From Actinobacillus sp. GY-402 (GTDB taxonomy: Bacteria; Pseudomonadota; Gammaproteobacteria; Enterobacterales; Pasteurellaceae): a stretch of 64,000 bases of DNA. Each line of letters begins with the position of its first letter. Position 1 is the first letter of the stretch. A model generated the notes under the pieces. That model did not search any database and was not told the origin of the DNA. It saw only the letters and a list, made by a program, of their open reading frames with translations. A program made the position numbers and the translations under genes. The DNA is taken from the NCBI RefSeq assembly GCF_014843355.1, contig NZ_CP062137.1, forward strand, positions 1,054,001 through 1,118,000, in the 5' to 3' direction. This document shows positions 43,783 through 52,558 of the stretch, piece after piece.

Positions 43783-46700
43783 GCACTAATTCCTCCAAGC
43801 CGCGAATCAGGCGCACATCGGGGCGAGTGGTAAAAACGCCCGTTCCGCCCGTGCCGTTCATTCCGCGTACATAAGCATAAGTGACGCCGCCGAAATGAGT
43901 TTCGTAATCGTAAGCGGGTAAACGCTGTTGCAGAAAACAATGTAACGCCAGGCTGTACAGCAAATACTGTAAATCATAATGATGCTGTCGCATATTCGCC
44001 CGAATGCTTTCCTCGTTATAAGCGGACAGCAAATTGGTTTTATAATCCAGCAAATAATATTTGCCTTCATGACGATAAACCAAATCGATAAACCCGCGCA
44101 GCATGCCCTGGATCTGATCCAATAAATAAGGCTGTTGATACGGCGGGTGATATTGTCGCAACAGCCGATTAAAGGCTTTCACATCAAAAGTGCGGTTCAA
44201 ATTCAGGTAGAATTGCATTTCTTTCAGGCAATTTTTCGGGTTTATCTCCGTTAATTTCACACCGGCGGACAACGGCGTGCGTAACACCGCCTCAAGCCAC
44301 ATTCTTAACGGCGGCAGCCAGGATTCGTCCAGCTGTAACCCTTGGCAAAGCGCAAGAAGCTCCGCGTCCTCAATAGGTTGGTCGAAGTTATGTTTTTCAA
44401 AAAAACGGTGCAAAATTACGCCAAATTTTGTGCCGCCTTTTAATGCCAACGGACTGTATTCCTGCGGAAAATCCCGCCACAAAACGGCGGTTTCTTCATT
44501 GAGCGACAAAAACTCGTCCGGTTGTTCGTCATAATCCAGGGCGTCATCAAAAATCTCGGAAAATTTGACCGCACTTTCTTCCCCGTGAAAACGTTGATTT
44601 CTCTCGTGCATTTGGGCTAACGCGGTAAAACTGGTGACGCCCCAGTTTTGTTCGATCTTGCCTGTAAAGGTTGCCGCCGCAAGAGGCGCCTCGGCGTTCG
44701 TCGGCGGTTGCCATTTTTCGTCGGAAACGGTTTCCGGCATGGTTTCCAAAGTATAATTTTCAGCGTTCAAACAGGCGGATAATAAAGCCGCCGCCTGTTT
44801 TTCCGGTTTGCCGGTAATTTTTATATCATCGCCGATTTCACCGCGGCTTAACGCATACCAAACCGGATTCCAGCAGGCTTCCCGTTTGCCGCCGAATTCC
44901 GTCGGCAACGCCATAGCGACCTGATATTTTGCCCGCGTCAGCGCCACATACAGCAGGCGCATTTCCTCCGCCAGTTTTTCTTGCATCGATTTATCCTGAT
45001 GAAGCGCATTCATATCCCATTGCGGTTCGGCGTTTTTATCATGAAAAATAGCGATTTCGTCCCGGCTTTTCACATCATCAAAGGCTAAAAACGGCAGCCA
45101 GACCAAATCATATTCCAACCCTTTGGATTTATGAACGGTGACGATTTTCACCAAATTCTGTTCGCTTTCCAACCGCACTTGTTGTTCGGCCTGACGATCG
45201 TTGCCCTGAATTTGACGTTCAAACCAGCTCAATAAAGCGGATTCGCTTTCGTTCAACGCGGCAGCTTCCTGCAGCAATTCGGCTAAATGCAATAAATCCG
45301 TTAAACGGCGTTCCGCATTCGGTCGAGCGGAAATGCGCTCGATAATATTGACTTCATCGCCTTCGCCTTTATCCAGAAAAATCCGGTGCAACATCGGCAA
45401 CACGCCTTGTCGGTGCCAGATGCGCTGATAGTTTTCAAAACGCGTCATCCAGCCGTCCAGCAATTCGGCCTGCCGTTTAATTTGCTGTAATTGCACCACG
45501 GAAAAGGCAAAAATGCCCGTCGCCAGCGCATTCATAATATGGCGTTCGCTGAAGGGATTCAGACAGGCCGCCAGAATGAACGCCAATTCCCGCGCTTCCG
45601 TGCAATCAAACACATTGGTGCGATCCGACAAATAGACGGACGCAATGCCGCGTCGTTGCAAGGCGGATTTAATTTTGTCCGCGTCACTGCTTTTGCGCAC
45701 CAACACCGCGATATTTTCGGGACGCAACCGGATGTTTCGCATGCCGTCTTGCGGCGTATCGGCGATAAATTCTGCCTGATTTTCGCCCGCACTTGTGAGC
45801 CATTGCCGAATATTGTCGGCGCAATATTCCGCCGCCTGTTCGCGCGTGCCCGAATAAAATGCCATCGGCGCCTGTTGTTTGCCCCGCCAGACAAAGTGCG
45901 GTTGATTTTTGCCCGGTTTTACCGGTTCAAACCGAATGTTGTCGTATATAAAGGCGGCGGGAAAATCGAACAAACCGTTCACCGCTCGAATCAAACGGCT
46001 GTCGGAACGATAATTTTTACTTAGCGTAAAACGATCCCGCCCGGCGTCTTCCGCCGCTTTCAGATAAGTGAAAATATCGGCGCCACGGAATTGATAAATC
46101 GCCTGCTTCGGATCGCCTATCATCATGAATCCGCAATCCGGCTGATTTACGTAAATACTTGAAAAAATTTGATATTGTTGTTCATCCGTATCCTGAAACT
46201 CATCAATCATGGCGAAAGGATATTGATGGCGAATAAAGGTTGCCAGCTGTTCGCCCCGTTCCGATTGCAACGCATTTTTTAACAAGCGCAATAAATCGTC
46301 GAAGCTTTTTTCCGGATGATGCTGTTTGTAAGCCACTAACTGGCTATTCAGCACCCGCAGATAATGGAAAAGCAGGATCTTTTCGTCTAAATCCAACTGA
46401 CTTTGCGCCGCTTCAATTTGTGCTTTTTGTTCGTCCAAATAATGGAAAAACCGATGAGTAAACGCCGTTTTACCTTTTAATACCGCGCCGTTCAGATAAT
46501 TCTGCGTGAAATACCAAAGCTCGTTGGGAATGTCGCGGCGTTCGCTGTTCACCCAATCCTGAATTTTTGCCGTGCGAGCGATAAAATAATCCCGTTTGAA
46601 CTTGTTGCCGTTAAACACTGAATTACCGGCATAATTCGCTTCGAATAAGGCGGAAATCTCGGCAAAATGCTTTATCCAGGCGGATTTTAATTCATCGACT

Positions 46701-47455
46701 TTATCCGTCGTCGCGGCTAAATGAGACGCCAATTCCCGTTGCAGAAATTCATCGGTGGGAATGGTCAGTAAGTGCGGGCGATTTATCGACACTTTTAAGG
46801 TTTCGCCTTTTAAATAAGCGCGAATCTTTTTTAACACGTTTTGCGGTGAAACCAATTTTCGGTGGATAAATTCGCTTACGGTAAAGGATTGTCCGTAAAA
46901 CTGTTGCCGCCAGAAATCATTTGCCAGCTGATTCAGCAATTCCGTTTCGTCCGTCACCAGTTCCAAATTAAAATGAATACCGGAATTCACCGCATATTGC
47001 ATCAGCATGCGGCGACAAAAACCGTGGATAGTATAAATCGCGGCAAGATCCATATTCTGTTCGGCAAAAGTCAGCCGGCGGAGTGCCTCGTTCGGATCCA
47101 GTCGTTCCAGAAAACGGGCGGTCAATTCCCCGTTTTCCTTCACCAGAAATTCATTATCCGTATTCAGAAACAGGCTTAAATCCTGACTTTCCCGATAAGC
47201 GGCGAATTGCGCCTTCGCCAGATGAATACGGGAACGAATGCGCTCTTTCAATTCTTGCGTTGACGCATCGGTAAAAGTCACCACCAGAATTTGCTCCACC
47301 GTCAACGGCGCAGAGAAAGCGTTGTCTCCCGCTTGCAACAGCAAACGCAGATACAAAGACGCCATGGTGAAGGTTTTACCGGTGCCGGCGGAAGCTTCAA
47401 TCAAAGTCGTCGTTTGCAACGGCGTACTGATAGGATTTAAGTGTTGAATAGACAT
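43775..47455 (-). CDS. recB: Exodeoxyribonuclease V beta subunit
   Basis: A 1226-residue UvrD-type helicase with C-terminal nuclease, slightly longer than E. coli RecB (1180). Walker A EASAGTGKTFTMA at about residues 18-30, MIDEFQDTDEQQYQIF (motif II), SKNYRSD and VTVHKSKGLEYDLVW mark the helicase. The nuclease centre GFIDLVYRHEGKYYLLDYKTN lies near residue 1110. ATG at 47455 has only a weak ribosome site. It is cotranscribed with recD. No ptrA gene lies upstream, unlike in E. coli. Several USS cores lie within (44187, 44570, 45173, 45894). Confidence 0.96.
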   Translation of the reverse strand: MSIQHLNPISTPLQTTTLIEASAGTGKTFTMASLYLRLLLQAGDNAFSAPLTVEQILVVTFTDASTQELKERIRSRIHLAKAQFAAYRESQDLSLFLNTDNEFLVKENGELTARFLERLDPNEALRRLTFAEQNMDLAAIYTIHGFCRRMLMQYAVNSGIHFNLELVTDETELLNQLANDFWRQQFYGQSFTVSEFIHRKLVSPQNVLKKIRAYLKGETLKVSINRPHLLTIPTDEFLQRELASHLAATTDKVDELKSAWIKHFAEISALFEANYAGNSVFNGNKFKRDYFIARTAKIQDWVNSERRDIPNELWYFTQNYLNGAVLKGKTAFTHRFFHYLDEQKAQIEAAQSQLDLDEKILLFHYLRVLNSQLVAYKQHHPEKSFDDLLRLLKNALQSERGEQLATFIRHQYPFAMIDEFQDTDEQQYQIFSSIYVNQPDCGFMMIGDPKQAIYQFRGADIFTYLKAAEDAGRDRFTLSKNYRSDSRLIRAVNGLFDFPAAFIYDNIRFEPVKPGKNQPHFVWRGKQQAPMAFYSGTREQAAEYCADNIRQWLTSAGENQAEFIADTPQDGMRNIRLRPENIAVLVRKSSDADKIKSALQRRGIASVYLSDRTNVFDCTEARELAFILAACLNPFSERHIMNALATGIFAFSVVQLQQIKRQAELLDGWMTRFENYQRIWHRQGVLPMLHRIFLDKGEGDEVNIIERISARPNAERRLTDLLHLAELLQEAAALNESESALLSWFERQIQGNDRQAEQQVRLESEQNLVKIVTVHKSKGLEYDLVWLPFLAFDDVKSRDEIAIFHDKNAEPQWDMNALHQDKSMQEKLAEEMRLLYVALTRAKYQVAMALPTEFGGKREACWNPVWYALSRGEIGDDIKITGKPEKQAAALLSACLNAENYTLETMPETVSDEKWQPPTNAEAPLAAATFTGKIEQNWGVTSFTALAQMHERNQRFHGEESAVKFSEIFDDALDYDEQPDEFLSLNEETAVLWRDFPQEYSPLALKGGTKFGVILHRFFEKHNFDQPIEDAELLALCQGLQLDESWLPPLRMWLEAVLRTPLSAGVKLTEINPKNCLKEMQFYLNLNRTFDVKAFNRLLRQYHPPYQQPYLLDQIQGMLRGFIDLVYRHEGKYYLLDYKTNLLSAYNEESIRANMRQHHYDLQYLLYSLALHCFLQQRLPAYDYETHFGGVTYAYVRGMNGTGGTGVFTTRPDVRLIRGLEELVHA

Positions 47456-47471
47456 ACATTTTACTTATACA

Positions 47472-47499
47472 AATAAAGGGGATTTTATTCCCCTTTTAT
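47472..47499 (-). terminator. Terminator of ychN
   Basis: AATAAAGGGGA-TTTTA-TTCCCCTTTTATT stem between ychN and recB. Read on the minus strand it is followed by an AT-rich stretch rather than a long T run. Confidence 0.6.
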
Positions 47500-47511
47500 T
47501 TAATTCGTCAG

Positions 47512-47868
47512 TTAAAAATTAAAAACTTTGTCCGCTTCTATCGACCAATCGGCAAGTTCCGCCAATGTCCCGATTTGCACGCCTTCGGCCAGCGGGAGAT
47601 CGGTCATACCGCGCGCATTGGTACAGGTTTTGCACAGTTTAACGGCGGCACCCTGCGCGGTCAGAATTTCCAGCATTTGTTGAATATGATAACCTTCCGC
47701 CGGATTTTGTTTCGCTAATCCGCCCGCAACCGCATCAGACATTAAAAATAGCTTCAATTCGACCGCACTTTTATATTGTTCCTGAATCTGCAGCGCCAAA
47801 CGCAACCCGCTGAAAAAACTTTCATTACCGTAAGGGGCGGCATGAATAATGAACAATAACTTTTGCAT
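47512..47868 (-). CDS. ychN: DsrE-family protein YchN
   Basis: A 118-residue DsrE/YchN protein. APYGNESFFSGLRLA, LFLMSDAV, GYHIQQMLEILTAQG and LCKTCTNARG with two conserved cysteines match E. coli YchN along its length. YchN is a small hexameric protein of unknown function related to sulphur-relay proteins. ATG at 47868 follows GGGAGGAG. It begins 18 bp downstream of the NCS2 permease stop, so the two are probably cotranscribed. One USS lies inside (47762). Confidence 0.92.
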   Translation of the reverse strand: MQKLLFIIHAAPYGNESFFSGLRLALQIQEQYKSAVELKLFLMSDAVAGGLAKQNPAEGYHIQQMLEILTAQGAAVKLCKTCTNARGMTDLPLAEGVQIGTLAELADWSIEADKVFNF

Positions 47869-47886
47869 ATGCTCCTCCCGAAAGAA

Positions 47887-49200
47887 TTATCCTACCCAAA
47901 TAAATTTGATTAAAAACAGAATCGCCACCACCCAAACCGGTGCATTCACTTCGCGAATACGTCCCGTGCAAGTTTTCATCGCACAATAGCTGATAAAGCC
48001 GAATGCAATTCCTTCCGTTATAGAATAAGTAAAAGGCATCATAGCGGCGGTAATAAACGCCGGCGTGGCTTCGGTTAAATCTTCCCACTGCACTTTAATC
48101 AGACTGGACGCCATTAAAATACCCACATAAACCAATGCCCCGGCAGTAGCATAAGCCGGCACCAACCCCGCCAGCGGCGAGAAGAAAATGGTTAACAGAA
48201 ATAATAACCCCACGACGACCGCGGTCAAGCCCGTTCTGCCGCCCACGGATACGCCCGCGCCGCTTTCCACGTAAGTACTGATGGCGGAAGTGCCCACATA
48301 AGATCCTACGACGCCGCTTAAACTGTCCACAAACAACGCCTGACGCATTTTCGGGAAGCGACCTTTTTCGTCGCTGATCCCCGCTTTATCGGTGACCCCC
48401 AGCAAAGTACCGGACGAGTCAAATAAATTCACCAACAGAAATGAAAAAATAATGCCGAGCAACGCGCTGTCCAGAGCGCCGGCAACATCTACTTTGCCCA
48501 CCACGGCGTCCAAACTCGGCGGCATAGATACCACGCCGTGGAACTGTACGTCCGGATCTAAAAATAACGCCAATCCGGTCACCACTACAATAGAAATCAA
48601 TACGCCGGAATAGATATTCCGCGCCGCTAACACGGTAATGATGAAAAAGCCCAAAATGCCCAGCAACACTTTCGGATCATGCAATTCGCCCAATGCGACC
48701 AAAGTTGCCGGATTGGCCACAACCAGCCCCATATTTTTAAAACCGATTAAAGCGATAAAAAATCCGATTCCCGCGCCGATTCCCACGCGCAAACCCAGCG
48801 GAATGGACGCCATCAGCCAATAACGAATCTGAAATAAAGTTAACAAAAACAACCCGACGGATCCCCAGAAAATCGCTCCCATGCCGATTTCCCAGGAATA
48901 ACCCAATTTCGCCACTACCACATAGGCGAAGAACGCATTCAGCCCCATGGCGGGCGCCAACGCAATCGGCAAATTACTGAATAAGCCCATGGCCAAAGTA
49001 CCGAAACCGGCAATCAGGCAAGTGGTGACGAATACCACCTGTTTATCCATGCCGGCATCGCCCAAAATGGACGGATTGACAAAGACAATATACACCATGG
49101 TGAAAAAAGTGGTGATACCCGCCACAATTTCCGTTTTGGTGGTCGTGCGTTTTTCATTAAATTGAAAAAAACGGGAAATAAAAGATTGATTTTGCATCAT
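47887..49200 (-). CDS. NCS2-family purine permease (AdeQ/GhxP-type)
   Basis: A 437-residue nucleobase:cation symporter with about 13 membrane segments. The family signatures TTFFTMVYIVFVNPSIL and APAMGLNAFFAYVVV near the start, plus LFDSSGTLLGVTDKAG and SAISTYVESGAGVSVGGRTG, mark the adenine/guanine/hypoxanthine branch (COG2252). Exact base specificity cannot be read from sequence. Two adjacent ATGs (49200, 49197) are possible; the ribosome site is weak. It is cotranscribed with ychN. Confidence 0.9.
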   Translation of the reverse strand: MMQNQSFISRFFQFNEKRTTTKTEIVAGITTFFTMVYIVFVNPSILGDAGMDKQVVFVTTCLIAGFGTLAMGLFSNLPIALAPAMGLNAFFAYVVVAKLGYSWEIGMGAIFWGSVGLFLLTLFQIRYWLMASIPLGLRVGIGAGIGFFIALIGFKNMGLVVANPATLVALGELHDPKVLLGILGFFIITVLAARNIYSGVLISIVVVTGLALFLDPDVQFHGVVSMPPSLDAVVGKVDVAGALDSALLGIIFSFLLVNLFDSSGTLLGVTDKAGISDEKGRFPKMRQALFVDSLSGVVGSYVGTSAISTYVESGAGVSVGGRTGLTAVVVGLLFLLTIFFSPLAGLVPAYATAGALVYVGILMASSLIKVQWEDLTEATPAFITAAMMPFTYSITEGIAFGFISYCAMKTCTGRIREVNAPVWVVAILFLIKFIWVG

Positions 49201-49276
49201 TGGTTCACTTTTAAAATAAAAAAATCAGGCCAAAATTCTAACAAATTCCCAATTAAACTGCGATGTATTTTTCCTA

Positions 49277-49359
49277 AAAAGTGCGGTCACAAAAAGCATC
49301 GCTTTTTGAACGTTGGCTTTGCCAACGACCCCTTGGGGAGCAATCCTTAAAAGGATTGC
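49277..49359 (+). repeat. USS-anchored multi-hairpin repeat, copy 2
   Basis: AAAAGTGCGGTC, then CAAAAAGC-ATC-GCTTTTTG (49290-49308), CGTTGGC-TTT-GCCAACG (49311-49327), CCCC-TT-GGGG (49329-49338) and GCAATCCTT-AA-AAGGATTGC (49340-49359). Four consecutive stem-loops lie within 83 bp. It is in the 362-bp gap between the permease and dolP; a partial AACGTTGGC recurs at 49383-49391. The rest of the gap shows no clear gene. Confidence 0.7.
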
Positions 49360-49562
49360 GAATAAAAATCGCGAAGTTTTTTGAACGTTGGCGATAAGCC
49401 TCCCGAAACGATTTCGCAGAAAATCACGGACTTTTAACCTTTCGTCAAATCACATTACGCGGTTTAACATGCTATCCATTCGCCGACACGAAAGTAAAAA
49501 GTTGACAAGTTTTCCCTTTGGCAGCAAACTAGCAACCAATGTTTTATCGGAGATGATCATTT

Positions 49563-50150
49563 ATGACTATGAAACAACTTAAAAAATTTGCTTTTATCGG
49601 ACTTTCGGCATTAATGCTTCAAGGTTGTACCGCCGCATTGCTAGGCGGCGCGGCTGTAGGTACGAAAGTGGCGACAGATCCCCGTTCCACCGGCACGCAG
49701 ATAGACGATGAAACCCTGGAATTCAAAGTCTACGACGCGATTACCAAAGACGAACAAATTAAAGCGGAAGGCCGTGTCGTGGTCGTATCTTACAGCAACC
49801 GCTTATTATTAATCGGTCAAGTTCCGACGGATATTGCCAAAGAAACCGCCACCAATTTAGCCAAAGGCGTGGAAGGCGTTAACGCGGAAACCATTTTCAA
49901 TGAAATGAGCGTCGGCCCGGTCATCGATTTGACTCAACGTTCAAAAGACAGCTGGATTACCAGCCAGGTGAAATCCAAAATGTTAGTGGATTCTGCCGTG
50001 AAAACCACCGATGTTAAAGTCATCACGGAAAACAACCAGGTGTTCCTGATGGGGAATGTTACTCAGCAACAGGGTAACACCGCAGCCGAAATTGCCCGGA
50101 ACATTTCAGGTGTGACGCGGGTGGTAAAAGTGTTCAAATATCTTGATTAA
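49563..50150 (+). CDS. dolP: BON-domain outer-membrane lipoprotein DolP (YraP)
   Basis: A 195-residue lipoprotein. The lipobox LMLQGC places the lipidated cysteine at residue 22. Two BON domains follow (about 50-115 and 120-190; LEFKVYDAITKDEQIKAEG and ITSQVKSKMLVDSAVKTTD). DolP binds anionic phospholipids near the BAM complex and supports outer-membrane integrity. ATG at 49563 follows GGAG at 10-nt spacing; ATG at 49569 is less well spaced. A single gene here, without the usual diaA/yraN neighbours in view. Confidence 0.92.
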   Translation: MTMKQLKKFAFIGLSALMLQGCTAALLGGAAVGTKVATDPRSTGTQIDDETLEFKVYDAITKDEQIKAEGRVVVVSYSNRLLLIGQVPTDIAKETATNLAKGVEGVNAETIFNEMSVGPVIDLTQRSKDSWITSQVKSKMLVDSAVKTTDVKVITENNQVFLMGNVTQQQGNTAAEIARNISGVTRVVKVFKYLD

Positions 50151-50180
50151 ACGAACGAATTCCACGCACAAATAAAAACA

Positions 50181-50279
50181 AAAGTGCGGTCAAAAAATGC
50201 GAAGTTTTTTAAACGTTGGTCAGCCAACGGCGCCGAAGAGGCGAACATAAAAAATTAACGTTTTTTTGACCGCACTTTT
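50181..50279. repeat. USS-anchored multi-hairpin repeat, copy 3, closed by a second inverted USS
   Basis: AAAGTGCGGTCAAAAAA, an A6/T6 stem-loop (50192-50210), CGTTGG-TCAG-CCAACG (50214-50229), CGCC-GAAGA-GGCG (50231-50243), then TTTTTTTGACCGCACTTT. The outer USS pair could form a long stem enclosing the inner hairpins. It lies between convergent dolP and ribE and probably acts as their bidirectional terminator. Confidence 0.7.
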
Positions 50280-50299
50280 TTGTTTATGCCGGAATTCAA

Positions 50300-50914
50300 T
50301 CAGGCCGAACGATTCGTCAAATAACGCTCAACCGTATCCACAATAGCCTGAGTTTGCGGATCGATCTCAATATTCACTAAATCGCCGACCTCCCGTTTTG
50401 CAATCAGTGTGCGGTGAACGGTTTCCGGAATCAGGTTCACACTAAACCGATTTTCTTTCACTTCGCTGACCGTCAAGCTAATGCCGTCAACGGCGATGAA
50501 GCCTTTGGTGAGAATGTATTTCATCACGTCCGGCGTCGGCAGTTCGAACCAAATCTGCAGATTATTTTCTGACGGAATGCGCTGCACCACTTTCGCGGCG
50601 CAATAAACGTGTCCGGATAAAATATGCCCGCCCACTTCCGCTCCGAACTTCATCGCTCGTTCGATATTCACCCGATCGCCCGTTTTCAACCCGCCGAGAT
50701 TGGTAATGTGCAAGGTTTCGGTCATTAAATCGAAACTGACTAAATCGCCGTCTATTTTGGTTACGGTTAAACAAACGCCGTTATTGGCTACGGAGGCGCC
50801 GATTTCCAGATCCGCCAGCAATTCCTGTGGCATTTTAACGGTATGTGTTCTAAAATTCGCTTTCTCGACAATAGATTGAATTTGTGCCGTGCCTTGCACG
50901 ATGCCTGTAAACAT
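50300..50914 (-). CDS. ribE: Riboflavin synthase alpha chain
   Basis: A 204-residue riboflavin synthase made of two homologous lumazine-binding barrels (starting MFTGIVQG at residue 1 and [14 protein letters not shown] near 100). It dismutates two 6,7-dimethyl-8-ribityllumazine molecules to riboflavin. The frame opens further upstream, but ATG at 50914 with GGAGA gives the invariant MFTGIV start. It is divergent from mdtK with 39 bp between start codons, the same arrangement as in E. coli. No FMN riboswitch was recognised. Confidence 0.95.
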   Translation of the reverse strand: MFTGIVQGTAQIQSIVEKANFRTHTVKMPQELLADLEIGASVANNGVCLTVTKIDGDLVSFDLMTETLHITNLGGLKTGDRVNIERAMKFGAEVGGHILSGHVYCAAKVVQRIPSENNLQIWFELPTPDVMKYILTKGFIAVDGISLTVSEVKENRFSVNLIPETVHRTLIAKREVGDLVNIEIDPQTQAIVDTVERYLTNRSA

Positions 50915-50953
50915 AAGAAATCTCCACAAAAATTTTCCCACATTATACTTGAT

Positions 50954-52351
50954 ATGAAAAAATTTCTAAACATTGCCGCTTATCAGGAACAAGCCAAACG
51001 CTTGGTTCTGCTTGCTTTTCCGATCCTTTTGGCGCAAATCGCACAAAATTCCATGGCGTTGGTGGATACCATCATGGCGGGACGTGTCAGCGCGGCGGAT
51101 ATGGCGGCAATTTCCGTAGGCGCGTCCATTTGGTTCCCGTTGGTATTATTCGGACAGGGCTTATTGCTTGCTCTGCCACCGACCATTTCCTATTTAAACG
51201 GTTCGGGCAAGCGCGATCGTATTGCCCATCATGTGCGGCAAGGATTATGGATTGTTTTACTCGCCGCCGTTCCCATCGCCGCTTTGATTTATCACAGCGA
51301 TTTTATTATTCAAAACATGAAGATGGAACCCAAACTCGCTGAGATTACAATAGATTATCTGCACGCCATGGTCTGGGGTCTGCCGGGGTATTTGCTGCTG
51401 ATCAATTTCCGCTGTTTGAACGACGGCATCGCCAAAACCAAACCGGCAATGGTGATTACCTTTTGCGGATTGCTGCTGAATATTCCGCTTAATTATATTT
51501 TTATTTACGGCAAACTCGGCATTCCGGCGTTCGGGGCGGTAGGCTGCGGTATCGCCACCTCGCTGGTGAACTGGGCAATGTGTATTATGATGATTCTCTA
51601 CAGCAAGCGGGCTAAAAATCAACGGGATCTCAAAGTGTTCGAACACATCATCGAAAAACCGAATTTCGCCACGCTCGGCAAGTTACTGCGCCTTGGTTTT
51701 CCTATTGCCGTGGCATTGTGGTGCGAAGTGGCGTTGTTTGCGCTGACTTCTCTGTTTTTATCGCCGCTCGGAACGGATATGGTGGCAAGTCATCAAATCA
51801 CGCTGAATACCAGTTCGTTCATTTTTATGCTGCCGATGTCGCTGGGCATGGCAACCACCATTTTAGTGGGACAACGTCTTGGCGAAGGATCGCCGCAAAA
51901 TGCGAAGAAAGTGTCTTACGCCGCTTTAATGGTAGGGCTGAATATCACCGTTCTGACAGCATTCCTCACCGTCGTCTTCCGTGAACAAATCGCTTCCATT
52001 TTCGTCAACGACGGCAAAGTCATCGCCATGGCAAGTTCGTTGTTGTTGATCGCAGCGCTTTATCAGTTTTCCGATACCGTGCAAGTGGTTATCGGCGGCG
52101 CGCTTCGCGGTTACAAAGACACCAAAGCCATTTTGTACATTACCGTTTTCTGTTATTGGGTTATCGGTATGCCGGTGGGTTATACGTTGGCGATGACCGA
52201 TTTTATCCTGCCTCATTTGGGCGCGAAAGGATTCTGGATCGGTTTTGTGGTCAGCCTCACAATCGCCGCAATTTGTTTAAGTATCCGAATGCGGAAAATT
52301 CAGGCCCGTTCCGACGAAATATTACTGGCGCAGCTGGATAAACTGAAATAA
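50954..52351 (+). CDS. mdtK: MATE-family multidrug efflux protein (MdtK/NorM/HmrM)
   Basis: A 465-residue MATE exporter with 12 membrane helices, close in length to H. influenzae HmrM. The N-terminal half carries [23 protein letters not shown], the C-terminal half [20 protein letters not shown]. It exports cationic drugs in exchange for sodium or protons. The open frame starts at 50843, but ATG at 50954 gives the family N-terminus. There is no clear Shine-Dalgarno, so initiation may be leaderless or weak. Divergent from ribE. Confidence 0.93.
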   Translation: MKKFLNIAAYQEQAKRLVLLAFPILLAQIAQNSMALVDTIMAGRVSAADMAAISVGASIWFPLVLFGQGLLLALPPTISYLNGSGKRDRIAHHVRQGLWIVLLAAVPIAALIYHSDFIIQNMKMEPKLAEITIDYLHAMVWGLPGYLLLINFRCLNDGIAKTKPAMVITFCGLLLNIPLNYIFIYGKLGIPAFGAVGCGIATSLVNWAMCIMMILYSKRAKNQRDLKVFEHIIEKPNFATLGKLLRLGFPIAVALWCEVALFALTSLFLSPLGTDMVASHQITLNTSSFIFMLPMSLGMATTILVGQRLGEGSPQNAKKVSYAALMVGLNITVLTAFLTVVFREQIASIFVNDGKVIAMASSLLLIAALYQFSDTVQVVIGGALRGYKDTKAILYITVFCYWVIGMPVGYTLAMTDFILPHLGAKGFWIGFVVSLTIAAICLSIRMRKIQARSDEILLAQLDKLK

Positions 52352-52378
52352 TTGCGCTTCGCCGCCGCGAATAAAGAT

Positions 52379-52410
52379 AAAAGTGCGGTCAAAAAACGCG
52401 AAGTTTTTTA
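52379..52410 (+). terminator. USS-hairpin terminator of mdtK
   Basis: USS AAAGTGCGGTC followed by AAAAAAC-GCGAA-GTTTTTT, an A/T-tract stem-loop of the extended-USS type. Confidence 0.7.
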
Positions 52411-52418
52411 TTATTTAT

Positions 52419-52474
52419 CCAAATGAAAATAATTCCTATTAGAGATTGATTAACCCAATCGTTTTCGCTATACT
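52419..52474 (+). promoter_or_regulatory. Promoter with a weak Fur-box candidate upstream of the TonB receptor
   Basis: A sigma-70 promoter is clear: TTGATT (52446-52451), 17-bp spacer, TATACT (52469-52474). Just upstream, 52419-52437 matches the 19-bp Fur box at about 11 positions, a marginal score. A short CGGGC/GCCCG hairpin follows in the leader (52502-52526). Confidence 0.5.
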
Positions 52475-52558
52475 CGCCAAAAATTTTCATTGTGATCCGC
52501 TCGGGCGGTAATTTTATTGCCCGGGCAATCCTTCCCTTCTTACTTTAGGAACGCTTTC

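Noticed and set aside
45491..46024. A 177-codon open frame antisense within recB
   Set aside because: Lies wholly inside the conserved helicase region of recB; Arg/His-rich shadow translation with no family resemblance.
41752..47455. Missing recC beside recB-recD as a deletion
   Set aside because: In Pasteurellaceae recC is normally located elsewhere in the genome, so its absence here is expected.
49388..49582. Small open frame (64 codons) just upstream of dolP
   Set aside because: Basic, low-complexity peptide overlapping the dolP start and the hairpin repeat region, with no good ribosome site.
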